From NCBI GenBank assembly GCA_020002185.1, contig CM034533.1, positions 51,057,081 through 51,121,080 on the forward strand: a stretch of DNA of 64,000 nucleotides. Reading direction: 5' to 3'. Numbering within the stretch: the stretch's first letter is position 1; each line of letters starts with the position of its first letter. This document shows positions 53,775 through 64,000 of this stretch, in pieces. The notes under the pieces are model-generated. The model did not search any database. It saw only the letters and a list, made by a program, of their open reading frames with translations, and was not told where the DNA came from. Origin of the DNA: Paraescarpia echinospica. Taxonomy: Eukaryota; Annelida; Polychaeta; Sabellida; Siboglinidae. A program made the translations under genes and the position numbers.

Positions 53775-55500
53775 TCTGGGTTCGTCGTGTGTTTTTGTCA
53801 GACACAGAACGCTCTTTAATTCATTAGCAAGTATGTGTTCACGTTAAAGTAGCTTCCCTGAACTCTACAGTTCCTACAGGTTTATCTGTTTTGTGCATAA
53901 GTTGTGCGGTGGTTAACTGTCAGGTGAGCAAATATACCTGAGCTCAAGGACAACGCCCTGGCCGCCATGACCCCACGTCCGGCATATGTGCGTAATCCAG
54001 TTGTCTTCACATCAAGCTGCCTTGACCCTTGCTGAACGTTTCACCTAGACTCTCCTACCGCGGAGTCACGGAGAATTTCTTCCCTACATAGCTTTTAGTC
54101 CCTGATTATATAAATCACAATGCAAACTCCACTATCAGCCGCGTTACGTAGTTCAACCATACAAAATGATCCTTATTCTGATCTAGCACAATAGTCCTTT
54201 TGACTTGACGGCTGACGCAGACAGGATGTACTGGTATTGATGTCTAGATAGTCAGACGTTTATGTAATCATTGATAGCTTTCCTTTTTAACTAGCACTGT
54301 CGGTATCAGTCTTAGCATCAGTATTGATCAACTAGGCCAGTGTGTTGCTGCTCTAGACAACGGACACATTAAGGGGGTATGTAATAAGTACTGCAGATTT
54401 CCTAAAGGCAGACATGAAGAACAAGTGCGATTTTGTTCTCGTTTCGATCATTTAATAATATATTTATAATTGAGCTGACAAAGGGACGTAGTCTCTTCGT
54501 CTACCCGGAAATAGCGGGAGTAGTAATTTCTAACTGGAAGTCTGCTATGTTGACAATGGGAAAGTGAGCATCAAAGGATATAGCAGTTAACTCAGCCCGA
54601 CTCGGCCGTATTGCCAATAAAGCTTGTTTTTAAACTGGATATTTTGTTTACTATTTGAACATTCACCCGTGGCCATGCCTTCATATTGTGACCGTTGTTA
54701 CGGGCTTACTAAACACAATTTGACGGGCAGTATACCTTCAATAAAGTTACTGTAGTCTTAAGGACATTATATTAATTAAAACATGAAAACCTTGACAGAG
54801 ACTGCGTCCTTTTAAAAGTGTCCTCTTAGACGGCTTGAACCTCAAGCGTGAAGAACAAGACAAGGAAGTTTATTTTGACCCCGATATACAGTGTGTATAA
54901 CAATAAAGAGTTAACATAGATAATATGAAGGCACATGTATTCAATATATACAAGTGCCATGTAATGTGTTTTAAAGGGGTAAATGACTCCTACAAAGACT
55001 AAACGTCGCTCTCATAGGAGCCACTAAAAATAACTGGTCAATTTAATTATAAGAAAGAAGTGCGATGTGCAAAAGAAGAAAGAAAGAAGAAAAATAGTTT
55101 GTACTATATTGCATGCGTACCTATGCAAGTGTAGAGTATTTGTGATAACATAATTTATTATAATAAATAAATGATAGTTGTTGCACGAACACGTCAATAT
55201 ACTTGCATATTTATATATGCGTATATATGCCGTACATACATAAATACATGTATATTTGTGCATATAACCTACACATATCCATACATGTTACACACATATT
55301 ACTGACTATGTTGACTTTGTTAGCTTATGTATCAGTTTAGGATTGTACACGTATCTGCATATTTTTGTAATAGGATTTGTTTGCATAATTTGTGAAACCT
55401 CGGAAACTGTGTGTTCCAATCTTCTCTGTGAATAATTTAGGGGTATTGTTAATGATAAGTGGCAAATTATATGTAAGCCATATTTTACAGATTTATGCTT
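53775..55500. other. No recognisable gene
   Basis: Mixed-composition spacer. No coding, RNA or transposon signature recognised, apart from AT-rich words with AATAAA near 54617 and 54903. Confidence 0.45.
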
Positions 55501-57260
55501 TGTTCTGAATGAATAACTCTGTTGTCCTCCTAGTGTTGTAATTATGGAACAAAGCATTAGGGTTTAGTTTCCAGTTTAATATGTAGGCAAGTAAGTCTTC
55601 TGCATATATTTAAAATACAATTTAAGTTCATGTAACTTTATTATGTAATCTACTATTAAAACATTCATTTTTTAAAGAGGTTCAGTATGAGAATTGCATT
55701 TACTTATGGTTAGACTTCTCATAGCGTTCGTTTGTATTTTCAGCATTCGGCTGTCTTTGTAATCCCAAGCCATAATGCATTCGTTAATATGAGATAATAA
55801 TAGTGTACTATATAAGATAATTTTAATTTCTAGAGGAAATACATGTTTTAACCTGTTTATGATACCGACAGTTTTGGAACACTTGTTTGATATTTTTTTC
55901 AATATATTTTTCCCATTTAAATTTGTATCAAAAGTCATTCCTAAAAATTCAAATTATTCCACTCTTTCAATGATTGTTCCATTGATGTAGAGCGACAGGT
56001 TCTTAACAAATTTATTTGGCATATGAAAGGTTATAATTATATTTAGATTTATTTATGTTTAGCCATTCTTGTATTTTAGGGTTCATCATTTATTGCCGAT
56101 TCAGTATTTTTGTTAGGTAAATTATCATGAAAACAACTGATGGTGCTAAATAAAGTGGTATCGTCGGTATACATAATAAAGCTAAATATTTTACTGGCTT
56201 TTGGAAAATCATTAATATATATTGTAAATAACAGGGGACCTAGAATACAGCCTTGTGGTACACCAATTGTGATAGGTAAAATATCGGAATTTTCATTTTG
56301 AAATTCCGTTAAATTTCTTCGGTTGCTTAAGTAGCTTTCAAATAGATTCAGACTAGAACCTTCTAAGCCATAATATCTTAGTTTAGTTAGTAGTATTCAG
56401 TGATCAATTGTATCGAAGGCCTTGGAGAGGTCAAGAACAGTACTGAAGGGCACATCATGTTTCTCATTTGAGTAATTATCTATCTACTAGTTCAAGTGAT
56501 GCATATTCAGTTGAATTTTTTTTTCTAAAACCATATTGCTTATCAACAAACCGTCCAGAATCATTGAAGCATGCTGATAATTTATTATATATTATTTTCT
56601 CTAAGACCGTTAAGATAGTTGGAAGGAATGAAATGGGTCTGCAATTGTTAAAAAACAGATGGGTCATCTTTTTAAAAATAGGAATTACTTTTGCAAGTTA
56701 ACATTTATCAGGGAAAATGCCGGTATTTATTATTTCGTTTATTAACAGCGTTAGTGACTTGATGATTGAGGGTTCAATTATTTTTCAAAAGTTTTGAAAC
56801 ACTACTGTTTTTATTAGAAGGCTTTCAATGGTTGTCTTTTCTGTTTCTTCATCAACATTGTTTAAATTAAAAACGGAGTGGACATGTTTGTTTGACTAGT
56901 GGTTATTTCCAATATAATAATTATCTTGTGCAGTAGATTGACCTATAATTGTAATATAGTTATTCAATTTATTTGTAATATCAGTTTGTTATAGTTATGC
57001 CATTACTTTTAAAAGAAAATGTTTATTTGCAGCATTTTTGGAAATAATTTCATTTATGGTTTTCCAAGCATTTCTAATGTCATTTTTGTATCGGTTAAAG
57101 CGTATTTAGAATTGCATTGTTTGGCAACGCGAATGTCTTTTTAAATATTGAATTATATTATGTTTTAAGATTAGTGTGATTGACTTCGTAGTTTGGTAAT
57201 TTGGGGTATGACATATTCAGTCTCTTATAGAGCGAATCTCGATAGTTGATAGATTTAAAA
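55500..57260 (-). pseudogene. LINE ORF2 remnant on the minus strand (jockey/CR1-like)
   Basis: Read from high to low coordinates: a decayed linker (57,200-56,750), NNCRPISFLPTILTVLEKII, RFVDKQYGFRKKNSTEYASL and ELVDR (56,667-56,476). Then VLDLSKAFDTIDH (about 56,440-56,400), ITIGVPQGCILGPLLFTIYI and FIMYTDDTTLF (56,172-56,150), and MTFDTNLNGKNILKKISNKC, INECIMAWDYKDS of the thumb/C-terminus (55,938-55,675). The catalytic YADD reads YTDD. Several stops and frame changes. Confidence 0.8.
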
Positions 57261-57334
57261 AGACCCTGTTTAATCCATGTTGAGTGCTTATGTTTGTATT
57301 TGTTATGTTTCATGATTTTAACTGGCATATGCTT

Positions 57335-57605
57335 ATTCTTTTTTGAAAACCCTCTTCATGCCCATTGGCACATAGTGCGGAAACAAGAGTTATCCACTTC
57401 TTCCTGTCTGCATCTATCTTGGCGGCTTGGCCCCAGCTTAAATGTAGTTCTTTGAGTTCCTTTTCTACAGTCTTCCTTCAGGTTTGTTTTGGTCGTCAAC
57501 GTTTTTCATTTTCCTTCAGGGGTCCATCTAAGTGCTATTTTGGAGATGATGTCGTCTTTCTTTCTCAGGATATGGCCGATCCATCTCTACACACGCACGC
57601 ACGTA
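57335..57605 (-). pseudogene. RTE-type LINE ORF2 C-terminal fragment
   Basis: The minus strand encodes RWIGHILRKKDDIISKIALRWTPEGK followed by a stop. In shifted frames it continues RPKQTW..., KELKELHLSWGQAAK and VSALCANGHEE. RWIGHVLR....I...AL.W.P.GKR..GRP..TW is the hallmark end of RTE-like and related invertebrate reverse transcriptases. Only this end is left. Confidence 0.7.
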
Positions 57606-57865
57606 CGCACACGCATACCAGAACACGCACACGTACATACACACATACGTAGACACGCACGCAAGATGCACACACGCACACGTGTGCGTGTGTGCGTGCG
57701 TGTGTGCGTATGTGCGCGCGTGTGTGTATATGTGTATGTGTCTGTGTGTGTCTGTGTGAGTCTGTGTGTGTCTGTCTGTCTGTGTGTATGTATGTGTGTA
57801 AATGTGTCTGTGTGGCTGTGTTTGTGCCTGCATGTGTTTATGCGTGCGTGTGTGCGTTTTATAAT
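57588..57865. repeat. (CACG)/(TGTG) compound repeat with dyad symmetry
   Basis: An ACGCAC/ACACAC-rich left half (57588-57680) is followed by a GTGTGCGTG/TGTCTGTG-rich right half (57681-57855). The two halves are reverse-complementary in character, meeting at CACACGTGTG (57676-57685). Z-DNA or hairpin potential. Confidence 0.8.
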
Positions 57866-57869
57866 TAGT

Positions 57870-58335
57870 CCGTGACCCTACAACTGTGAACGACCCCTTA
57901 GTCCTTTATTGGATGAATAAAACAGTCTTCACCATCTACGTTACAATGTTGTATTCAACAAACCATATGCAACAAATTAAATAAATATTCATGCACACTT
58001 ACTTATTATGGAAGCACTGATTTTTTATAGACCATGGACACAGCATAAAACTGGTATGTTGCCTCAGGAAAACAACGTGTACTAAATGGTTTACTCGCCA
58101 AACTTTGTCAATGCAGCACGAGACAGCTAATTATGCAGTCGAATATCTGGTGCAGGGCACATTTGCTATGTATGGTCGTGCTAGTTTGGTGCCTGGCTTT
58201 AAGATTGTCATCACCAAGTCGGCGACACGTCTTTACGCAACTTAATAGTCCTAGCGCCAGCGGTTTTTATTTACTTGAAAGGATCAGGTGTCCGGTGAGT
58301 ATTTCTGAATAGCTCTACACCAGCGCTGTTGAAAC
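57870..58335. other. No recognisable gene
   Basis: Nothing recognised before the foldback element. Confidence 0.4.
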
Positions 58336-58337
58336 AC

Positions 58338-59085
58338 CGGTGGACTGACGTGCTAAAGAATGGTGAATGGTGTGAATAACACAAGTTGAGGAAAGGTAAA
58401 AATTGTAGTAGGCTTACATTTCATCAGCACAAATCTTCCAAGCTATAGCAAGTGTAGAATCATTGGAAATATATGGGGATGCTCTTTCCAAAGATGTCAT
58501 AATTAATTAATAATTATGTTGTAATGACGTCATTATTACGTCATTATTTCACGGTTCCATAATAATTATGACACTTTTTTGAACGATAATTAAACTATCT
58601 TTCCAACGATCCCTCATGTGCTATAGTTTGACTGATATGTATTGATGAAGAAGATTAATATCTACCCTCACGCCCTTGTTTCACTAATTACGCTTGTTGT
58701 AATAAATCAGTAAAATTTCACGATGGCTTCCACTCACAAGTGATAAACAGCTGAATTTCACATTTGTATATTGTAAACGTCTTGAAAAACATTGTTGCAG
58801 AAATTCACTAGGTAAGAGGGTTTTACCTACGTGAACCACGTACTAAAATGTAGAGCAATTTATAGAATAGTACACATATGACGTCATAATGACGTCATTA
58901 CACCATATTTAGACATTATAGATGATATATTTAGAATGATTATTCCAATATCTTTCCAACGGTGTTACATTTGCTATAGTTTGGAAGATACGTGATGATG
59001 AAATGGACTATTATTTATCCCTATCCCCACATTTTATTATTCACACTTTTGGTCATTCATCATCCGCTAGCACGTCAGTCCACCG
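58338..59085. mobile_element. 748-bp foldback MITE
   Basis: Perfect 18-bp terminal inverted repeats CGGTGGACTGACGTGCTA lie at 58338-58355 and 59068-59085. Symmetry continues inward in diverged form (GTGAATAA, TTTCATCA.CAC, ATCTTCCAARCTATAGCAAR and CRTTGGAAA on the left against their complements on the right at 58955-59005). Inside are TGACGTCA palindromes (58532, 58878, 58889). No coding frame. The superfamily is not identified and no clear target duplication was found. Confidence 0.8.
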
Positions 59086-59311
59086 CTCGGGAACCATAAG
59101 ACGCGTTGTTTTGAACAGCTCAGCTGCATGGCTATTCAGAAATGCCCACCATATACCTGATCATTTCAAGCAAATAAATGACCGCTGGCTCATGGACTAT
59201 AATGGATCTGCATTGGTTATGCTGACCCTCCGGGTGGTTGGGAACATTGGTGGTTTCACTGGTATTTTCCATTACACAAACACTATGCATACGACGGTCT
59301 AGTCACTCTAG

Positions 59312-59507
59312 TGGAGTGAGGGAGAATGTGTATGAGAAGGAGAAGGAGAGAGAGAATAAGATGGTGATGCAGAAAGAGAAGCAGAGGGAGATGGAAATGG
59401 ACATGTAGAAGAAGAGGGAGAAGGAGAAAGAGCAAGAGAGAGATACGGAGAAGACAAATGAGAGAGAAAATGAGAGAGAGATAAAGAGAGAGGGGGGGGG
59501 GGATAAT
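59312..59507. repeat. Polypurine (GA-rich) tract
   Basis: About 195 bp of nearly pure A/G on the plus strand (GAGAAGGAGAAGGAGAGAGA and similar) ends in a run of ten G. The minus-strand frames through it are composition artefacts. The duplicated block C starts right behind it. Confidence 0.9.
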
Positions 59508-60374
59508 GAAAAAATATATATATAATATATACATTAATTTCAACAACATACAACATTATCGAAGTGCATGACCTGGTCACTGCATGGTATTTTTTTGTAT
59601 TCAGCCGCTAGGTATACTCTGCTAAAAGCAACCTTTTGTCATCATGTGAGAGAATTCCTACGTAACACGCTGATGACTCATGATGCTATGTTGCGTGTAA
59701 GCCTATACGACACACGATCAGGAAGATAATTATGTCTGTCAAAAGAAAATGAACAAAAAGACGTGAACACATTTTCGTTGACAATTATCGATGGTAATCG
59801 CATCTTACACGACGATATGCCTGTGGCGGTCATACAGATGGGTCATGGCTTGGCCTGCTTCTGAGCACTGACGTGTATTAAATAGATCTAGGTCAGTCAA
59901 TGCTACTGAGTCGGTCGTAAGCAGCGTCGTGTAACGGGAAAGTAAACAAAGATGGCGCCACCTTTTGACTAAGACACTCTAATTAAGTGTTTATAATTAA
60001 CTAATTTGTGTTTGTGATGAACGTCAGCTACTAATGTATAATGTGGCAGTGTGGATGCATATCATCGGTTCATAAACTCACCATATATAATATATTATCA
60101 TAGTCCCAATGAAATATGTGGGTCTAAGTGTTCAGAATGTTACTTTACGTTTAGCTTTGAACTTAACTAGCATTATACCATACACTATGGAGTACTGGAT
60201 CCACACATAATACACCTTGGCAACATTCATTGTAATTCTTTATCTTGTCTATAAAATAAAAATTTCAGTGAGGCGGCTAAACGAAGTCGAATGAATTCAT
60301 TATGGACGTATTTTGTTATAAATCACAACAAAAATAACACCAACGCAATCATTTCATAGGTACTTTTAAGATCA

Positions 60375-62250
60375 AGAACACCAAATTACATGTTACTCTA
60401 TATAGGGAAAAATAATGCAGAGAGGGAGGAGACAATTGGAATAGTCCAGAAAGTCAGACAGTTAGTCATGAAGTTGAAGCAGGCAAGGGTAGAACAGATT
60501 GTTCTCTCAGGAATTTTGCCAGTAATGGGAGAAAGGGGCAAATATAATATAGAAAGTGCAAGAGGATGGCAATCACTGCACTAGTTGAGCAGATGTGTGA
60601 AGAAGAAGATTTATGGGGAGACTTTGTTGGGAGGGAAGATATGTACACGAGAAAGGGCATCCATCTAAATGCAAAGAACAGCCTGGAAAACTATTCTGAA
60701 GCTGGTTTAATTGTAAGGAGCATAGTAAACAAAATAAGCGAACTAAATATGGTAGAAGACATTTACCCTAACATAACAGGTATAACTGAATCGTGGGCCA
60801 ACATCAATATACCAAATGCCGAAATGGGACTGACAGGCTATGTAATATTTAGGAAAAATAAACTAGGAAGAAGGGAAGGAGGAGATAGTTTATATAGTAA
60901 AGAATCTATCCAGGCATATGAAATAAAATTAGAAAGAGAAGCAGATTGCGAAGATGCTGTTTGGTGTAACATAGTTACAGGAACTAGAACTTAACGGTTG
61001 GGTTAGTTTAGCGAAGTCCAAACATAAACGTTGAAGAAAATGAAAAAGTAAAATGCTATAAAATGCTATACGGGAAGTGAGCAAACGGGATTGTATTATC
61101 ACGGGGATTTTAACCATGGACATATACAATGGAAATCTCTACAGAGTACAGGGAGTGGGGACCACAATGTTTTAGTTTCAGTACAAGATATTTTCTTTTC
61201 TTAACATTTGCTAGAACCAACCAGGGGAGAAAATGTGTTAGACATAGTTTTGTCATCACAAAATTACTTAGTTCACAATGTCAAGATATGTGAGCCATTT
61301 GGGAGTAGGGATCACAACCAGATACATTTTACCATCAAAGTAATATCAGAAAAGAATAATAAAAAGCAGTACAGGAGAAACTTCCATCAAGTGGGATATA
61401 AGGAGATGAGGAAATATTTAACAAAAACAGACAGGAATGACACACTTAAGAATAAGACAGCACGTCGATAACTTTGTTCCATTGAAGAAACAAGGGAAAC
61501 GGTTCAGAAAGAAACATATATCGAAAGCAGCCATTAGAAGTTAATTAAAGAAATTAAGTACAAGCAAATGATGTTGAAGTCATATAGACGCACTGGAAAT
61601 GATGACGACTACAACATTTATAAAGAAGCACTTAGCCAAGCAACAACTGAAATTATAAATTCAAAGAGAAGTTGTGAACAAAAGTTAGCTTGTATTATTA
61701 AGCATGACAACAACAGTTTTTATGCATATGTTCACAACAAACAGAAAGTTCAGGATAATGACGGTCCTCTAGAAGATGGTGCTGGAAATATAATATCATA
61801 GGGATTCTTAATGTTCACTGCCAATACCAGAGGCTATGTTAAAGGAGGCAGAATCAGACTATTTAGGACAGTTAATAGAACAAATTGGCATACCGCTAGC
61901 AATAGTATTCAACTTGTCATTAAACGAGGGAGTGGTTCCTTTAGAATGGAAAGAAGGAAACATTATACCGTTATTTTAAAAGGGTTCGAGAAACAAGTCA
62001 GATAATTACAGACCAGTGAGTTTAACAATGTTGATTTGCACATTATTACAAAAACTAATAAAAGACCATATGGTGGATTTTCTTCTTAAACATAACTTGA
62101 TAAATCCATTTCAACACGGGTTTCTAAAAGCGAGATTATGCTTAACAAATATGTTATGTTTTTTGGAAGACATCACTAAGTGGGTAGACGAGGGATCACC
62201 AGTAGTATCATCTACTTAGATTTTCAGAAAGCTTTCGACAAAGTACTCTA
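60375..62250 (+). pseudogene. CR1 fragment in block C
   Basis: It starts at the same point as in copy A (YMLLYIGKNNAERE) and runs through the esterase end (KGIHLNAKNSLEN) fused to ORF2 (EAGLIVRSIVNKISELNMVE). The endonuclease has ITESWANINIPNAEMGLTGY and, after frame changes, LEPTRGENVLDIVLSSQN and GSRDHNQIHF, keeping the His lost in the 43.9-kb copy. The linker is MLKSYRRTGNDDDYNIYKEA. RT pieces GSGSFRMERRK-type (frame-shifted), HNLINPFQHGFLKARLCLTN and YLDFQKAFDKV follow. It ends at the same base as copy A. Numerous stops. Confidence 0.8.
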
Positions 62251-62943
62251 AAATATGAAGATAAATAGTTGTAACATATTAAAATTAATTAAAATATATA
62301 ATAAACAAATGCAGAAATATATTAATAAAATACATGTTAATAAAAAAGTTTCTTGCAACACAGTTCTTCAGAGTACGTAAGCCAGCTTAAAAAACCTAGT
62401 CAGAGTTAAATTATAATATGTTTTCATGTCAAACAGAAAGAAACTAGGTAAGTATAACCAGTCAGTGACCGCATTTACCAATACGTGGCTAAAGCGGAGC
62501 TACCACCTGGCAACTAAACATAACATACATTGACAAAATTATATGCAATAAGAATACACAGAACATATAATATTATTGACAATACAAATGATATACAATA
62601 ATATACACAGGACTTTCAACAATATCATCATCAGCGATCCCTCGTAGCGAAGATTATCTTTCAAAGGTTTGTCGGTACCGTTTGTTGTGCCTTCGTATCT
62701 GGATGTTAGAGGTCGCCAAAATCACTGGTTTATACGTTTGTGTCCTTACAAAAGAGCATTTTAGTAAACGACCGTGTCTTGATCAACCATGCGAGACCGC
62801 TGGTCACATCAGAGCTCTGTTCCTGGCGACATGCGAGGAAGCAAAGCCCTTGTTATGTCATAGTCGTCTCGCTGTCGGCTCGTCGCGCTTGACGACGTAA
62901 AGCAATCAACACCAATCAACACCGATCAACGCATCACAGCAAC

Positions 62944-63641
62944 ATGTCGAAGCAACCCGGGGCAAAATCAGAGATCGCCGAAATTACGAAATCCCGCGAG
63001 TTACTGTGTTCATTCTTTGAGGAAATAAACATTCCAAAAAAGACACTCAAAAATCAATCGCTGTCCACATGGCGATCATCAAGTGAAAAGATGAACGGAT
63101 ACAGAAACTGGAGACGAAACTCAACGACCTTGAACATAATTCAAAGAAGAAAAACATCATCGTCAGTGGTCTTAACACACACAGTTATGCTTTTGCCGCC
63201 GCCTCACCGACACGTATACCAAACACACGCAGCGCTTCGTCGTCTAACACCGATGAGATCGAAAATAGCACCGTGTTAGCAAATTTTGTTGGGTTTGCAA
63301 AAGCCAAACTAGATGTCGTCATGCAACCATATGATATCACAGTGATTCACGAACTACCAGCTCGGCGAGATGGCAAGCGGCCCGTTATCGAGCAGCTGCA
63401 TTTGGCAAGCAAGAAAGCAGAGGTGATAAGGAAACGCCGTGCCGTGAAAGGTACTGTCATTTTTTTGAACGACCATCTGACTGCACAAAACGCACAAATA
63501 TTTCGTGAAGCCAGTCGTCCCAAACGGGAGCAGTGTGCTGACAGTGCATGGACGATGAACTACTCAGTGTTTGTAAAAATACGTTACAAGAAGGACCAGA
63601 GCAGATGCCTTGCTGATTTGGCTATGTGCAAACACCAGTGA
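62944..63641 (+). pseudogene. LINE ORF1-like protein: coiled coil + RRM-like nucleic-acid-binding domain, frameshifted
   Basis: It starts MSKQPGAKSEIAEITKSREL, LLCSFFEEINIPKK. After a frame change near 63,090 the best frame reads KLETKLNDLEHNSKKKNIIV (coiled coil leading into the RRM-like fold), SGLNTHSYAFAAASP, TVLANFVGFAKAKLDVVMQP and ITVIHELPARRDGKRPVIEQ. It goes on with KAEVIRKRRAVKGTVIFLND, HLTAQNAQIFREASR and SAWTMNYSVFVKIR before a stop at 63,641. This is the general layout of LINE ORF1 or Gag-like proteins that coat element RNA. Copy A retains only the first ~75 codons and then jumps to the GC-rich tail. Which ORF2 it belonged to is open; the ORF2 at 20.7 kb follows the same tail. Confidence 0.6.
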
Positions 63642-64000
63642 TTACCATAGGAGCGGGAATAGGGGGGTAGAGGGTAGCTGTCCCCCTGGAATTTCTCCGG
63701 GGGAGCAGACATATGGTTCTTCCCCCCAATAAATGTGACCGTGAGTGTTTATTTTTCTGGCGAGCGTAAATGGCGGGTGGAAATCTAAATTTTATGAGAC
63801 GATTAATGTGTATTTTTGTAGACTGTGAAAGGTGTGTGCAATTGGAGGGCAGACATATGGTTTTCTACTCCTCCTCCCAGTAATAGGCGGCGCGGCGGCT
63901 AAACATTTTCCTATGTCATCATTTCAGCCGAGACAGCGGAGAGAGGCTGGAGAAGGTAATTTGACAGCAGCGGCGCGACGTAAACAAAGAATTTTCAACA

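Larger units (their letters stand above)
59525..64000 (+). repeat. Composite duplicated block, copy C (continues beyond the window)
   Basis: Collinear with 17,470-20,560 in the same orientation. The AT-rich 5' part is 59,530-60,365, the CR1 fragment 60,375-62,250, and the AT-rich 3' part 62,251-62,640. It ends with the CGTAGCGAAGAYTATCTTTC segment, LINE ORF1 (62,944-63,641) and the GC-rich tail. Compared with copy A it has an extra ~65 bp at about 59,830-59,920, retains more of CR1 and has the complete ORF1. Confidence 0.85.

Overview
The window looks like intergenic or heterochromatin-like DNA from an invertebrate animal, most plausibly a marine one. It is AT-rich, almost every long open frame is a piece of a transposable element, introns with GT/AG borders can be read in the one host-type gene, and simple repeats ((TG)n, (CA)n, (TA)n, GA- and TCG-rich tracts) are plentiful. 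No prokaryotic gene layout, rRNA or convincing functional tRNA gene is visible. The species cannot be fixed from sequence alone. The mix of CR1-type LINEs with a PHD/esterase ORF1, Penelope-like, pogo and tyrosine-recombinase elements suits molluscs, lancelets, hemichordates or cnidarians.

The left end (1-4.0 kb) holds the only host-like gene: a zinc-finger plus tyrosine-recombinase-like protein with a C-terminal SANT/Myb-like exon. It starts outside the window, is interrupted by three apparent frameshifts, and carries a tandemly duplicated 63-nt, phase 1-1 acidic exon. From 4 to 9.4 kb there are only simple and low-order repeats. A pogo/Tigger-type DNA transposon (9,453-11,765, minus strand) follows, with TIRs, a TA target duplication and a decayed transposase. 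A short Ty3/gypsy-Gag-like remnant lies at 12,984 and a block of ~165-bp tandem repeats at 13.6-14.2 kb.

From 16.7 to 23.7 kb there are LINE remnants, including the first copy of a composite duplicated block (17.47-20.56 kb) that recurs at 59.52-64.0 kb. Both copies carry the same CR1 fragment truncated at the same two points. At 24.3-28.1 kb lies the most unusual locus. A tyrosine-recombinase fragment on the plus strand converges on an SGNH-hydrolase frame on the minus strand, with exact-length 255-bp inverted repeats, 85-bp direct repeats and CAATTC-type satellite on both sides. No reverse transcriptase is visible inside it.

From 29 to 35.3 kb there is a CR1 fragment, two dispersed repeat families and a small RT remnant trapped in the repeat array. 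A nearly full-length LINE ORF2 (35.3-37.6 kb) and a CR1 3' end lie next to each other. Between 38 and 43.5 kb there are a long-period motif repeat, a GIY-YIG (Penelope-like) fragment framed by inverted repeats, a ~1.2-kb tandem duplication with tRNA-like heads, and an inverted or rearranged LINE split by palindromic TA/CG arrays. The most complete CR1 element (PHD + esterase ORF1, endonuclease + RT ORF2) occupies 43.9-47.9 kb.

The right third (48-59.5 kb) is mostly unassigned. It holds CA repeats, two clusters of the octamer ATGCAAAT, a tRNA-like SINE head, a minus-strand LINE (55.5-57.2 kb), an RTE-like C-terminus, and a 748-bp foldback MITE with perfect 18-bp ends and CRE-like palindromes. 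Nothing here forms an operon or pathway. The window is a nested record of transposition, and all element reading frames seen are damaged. All identifications rest on motif recognition by eye and no search was run.
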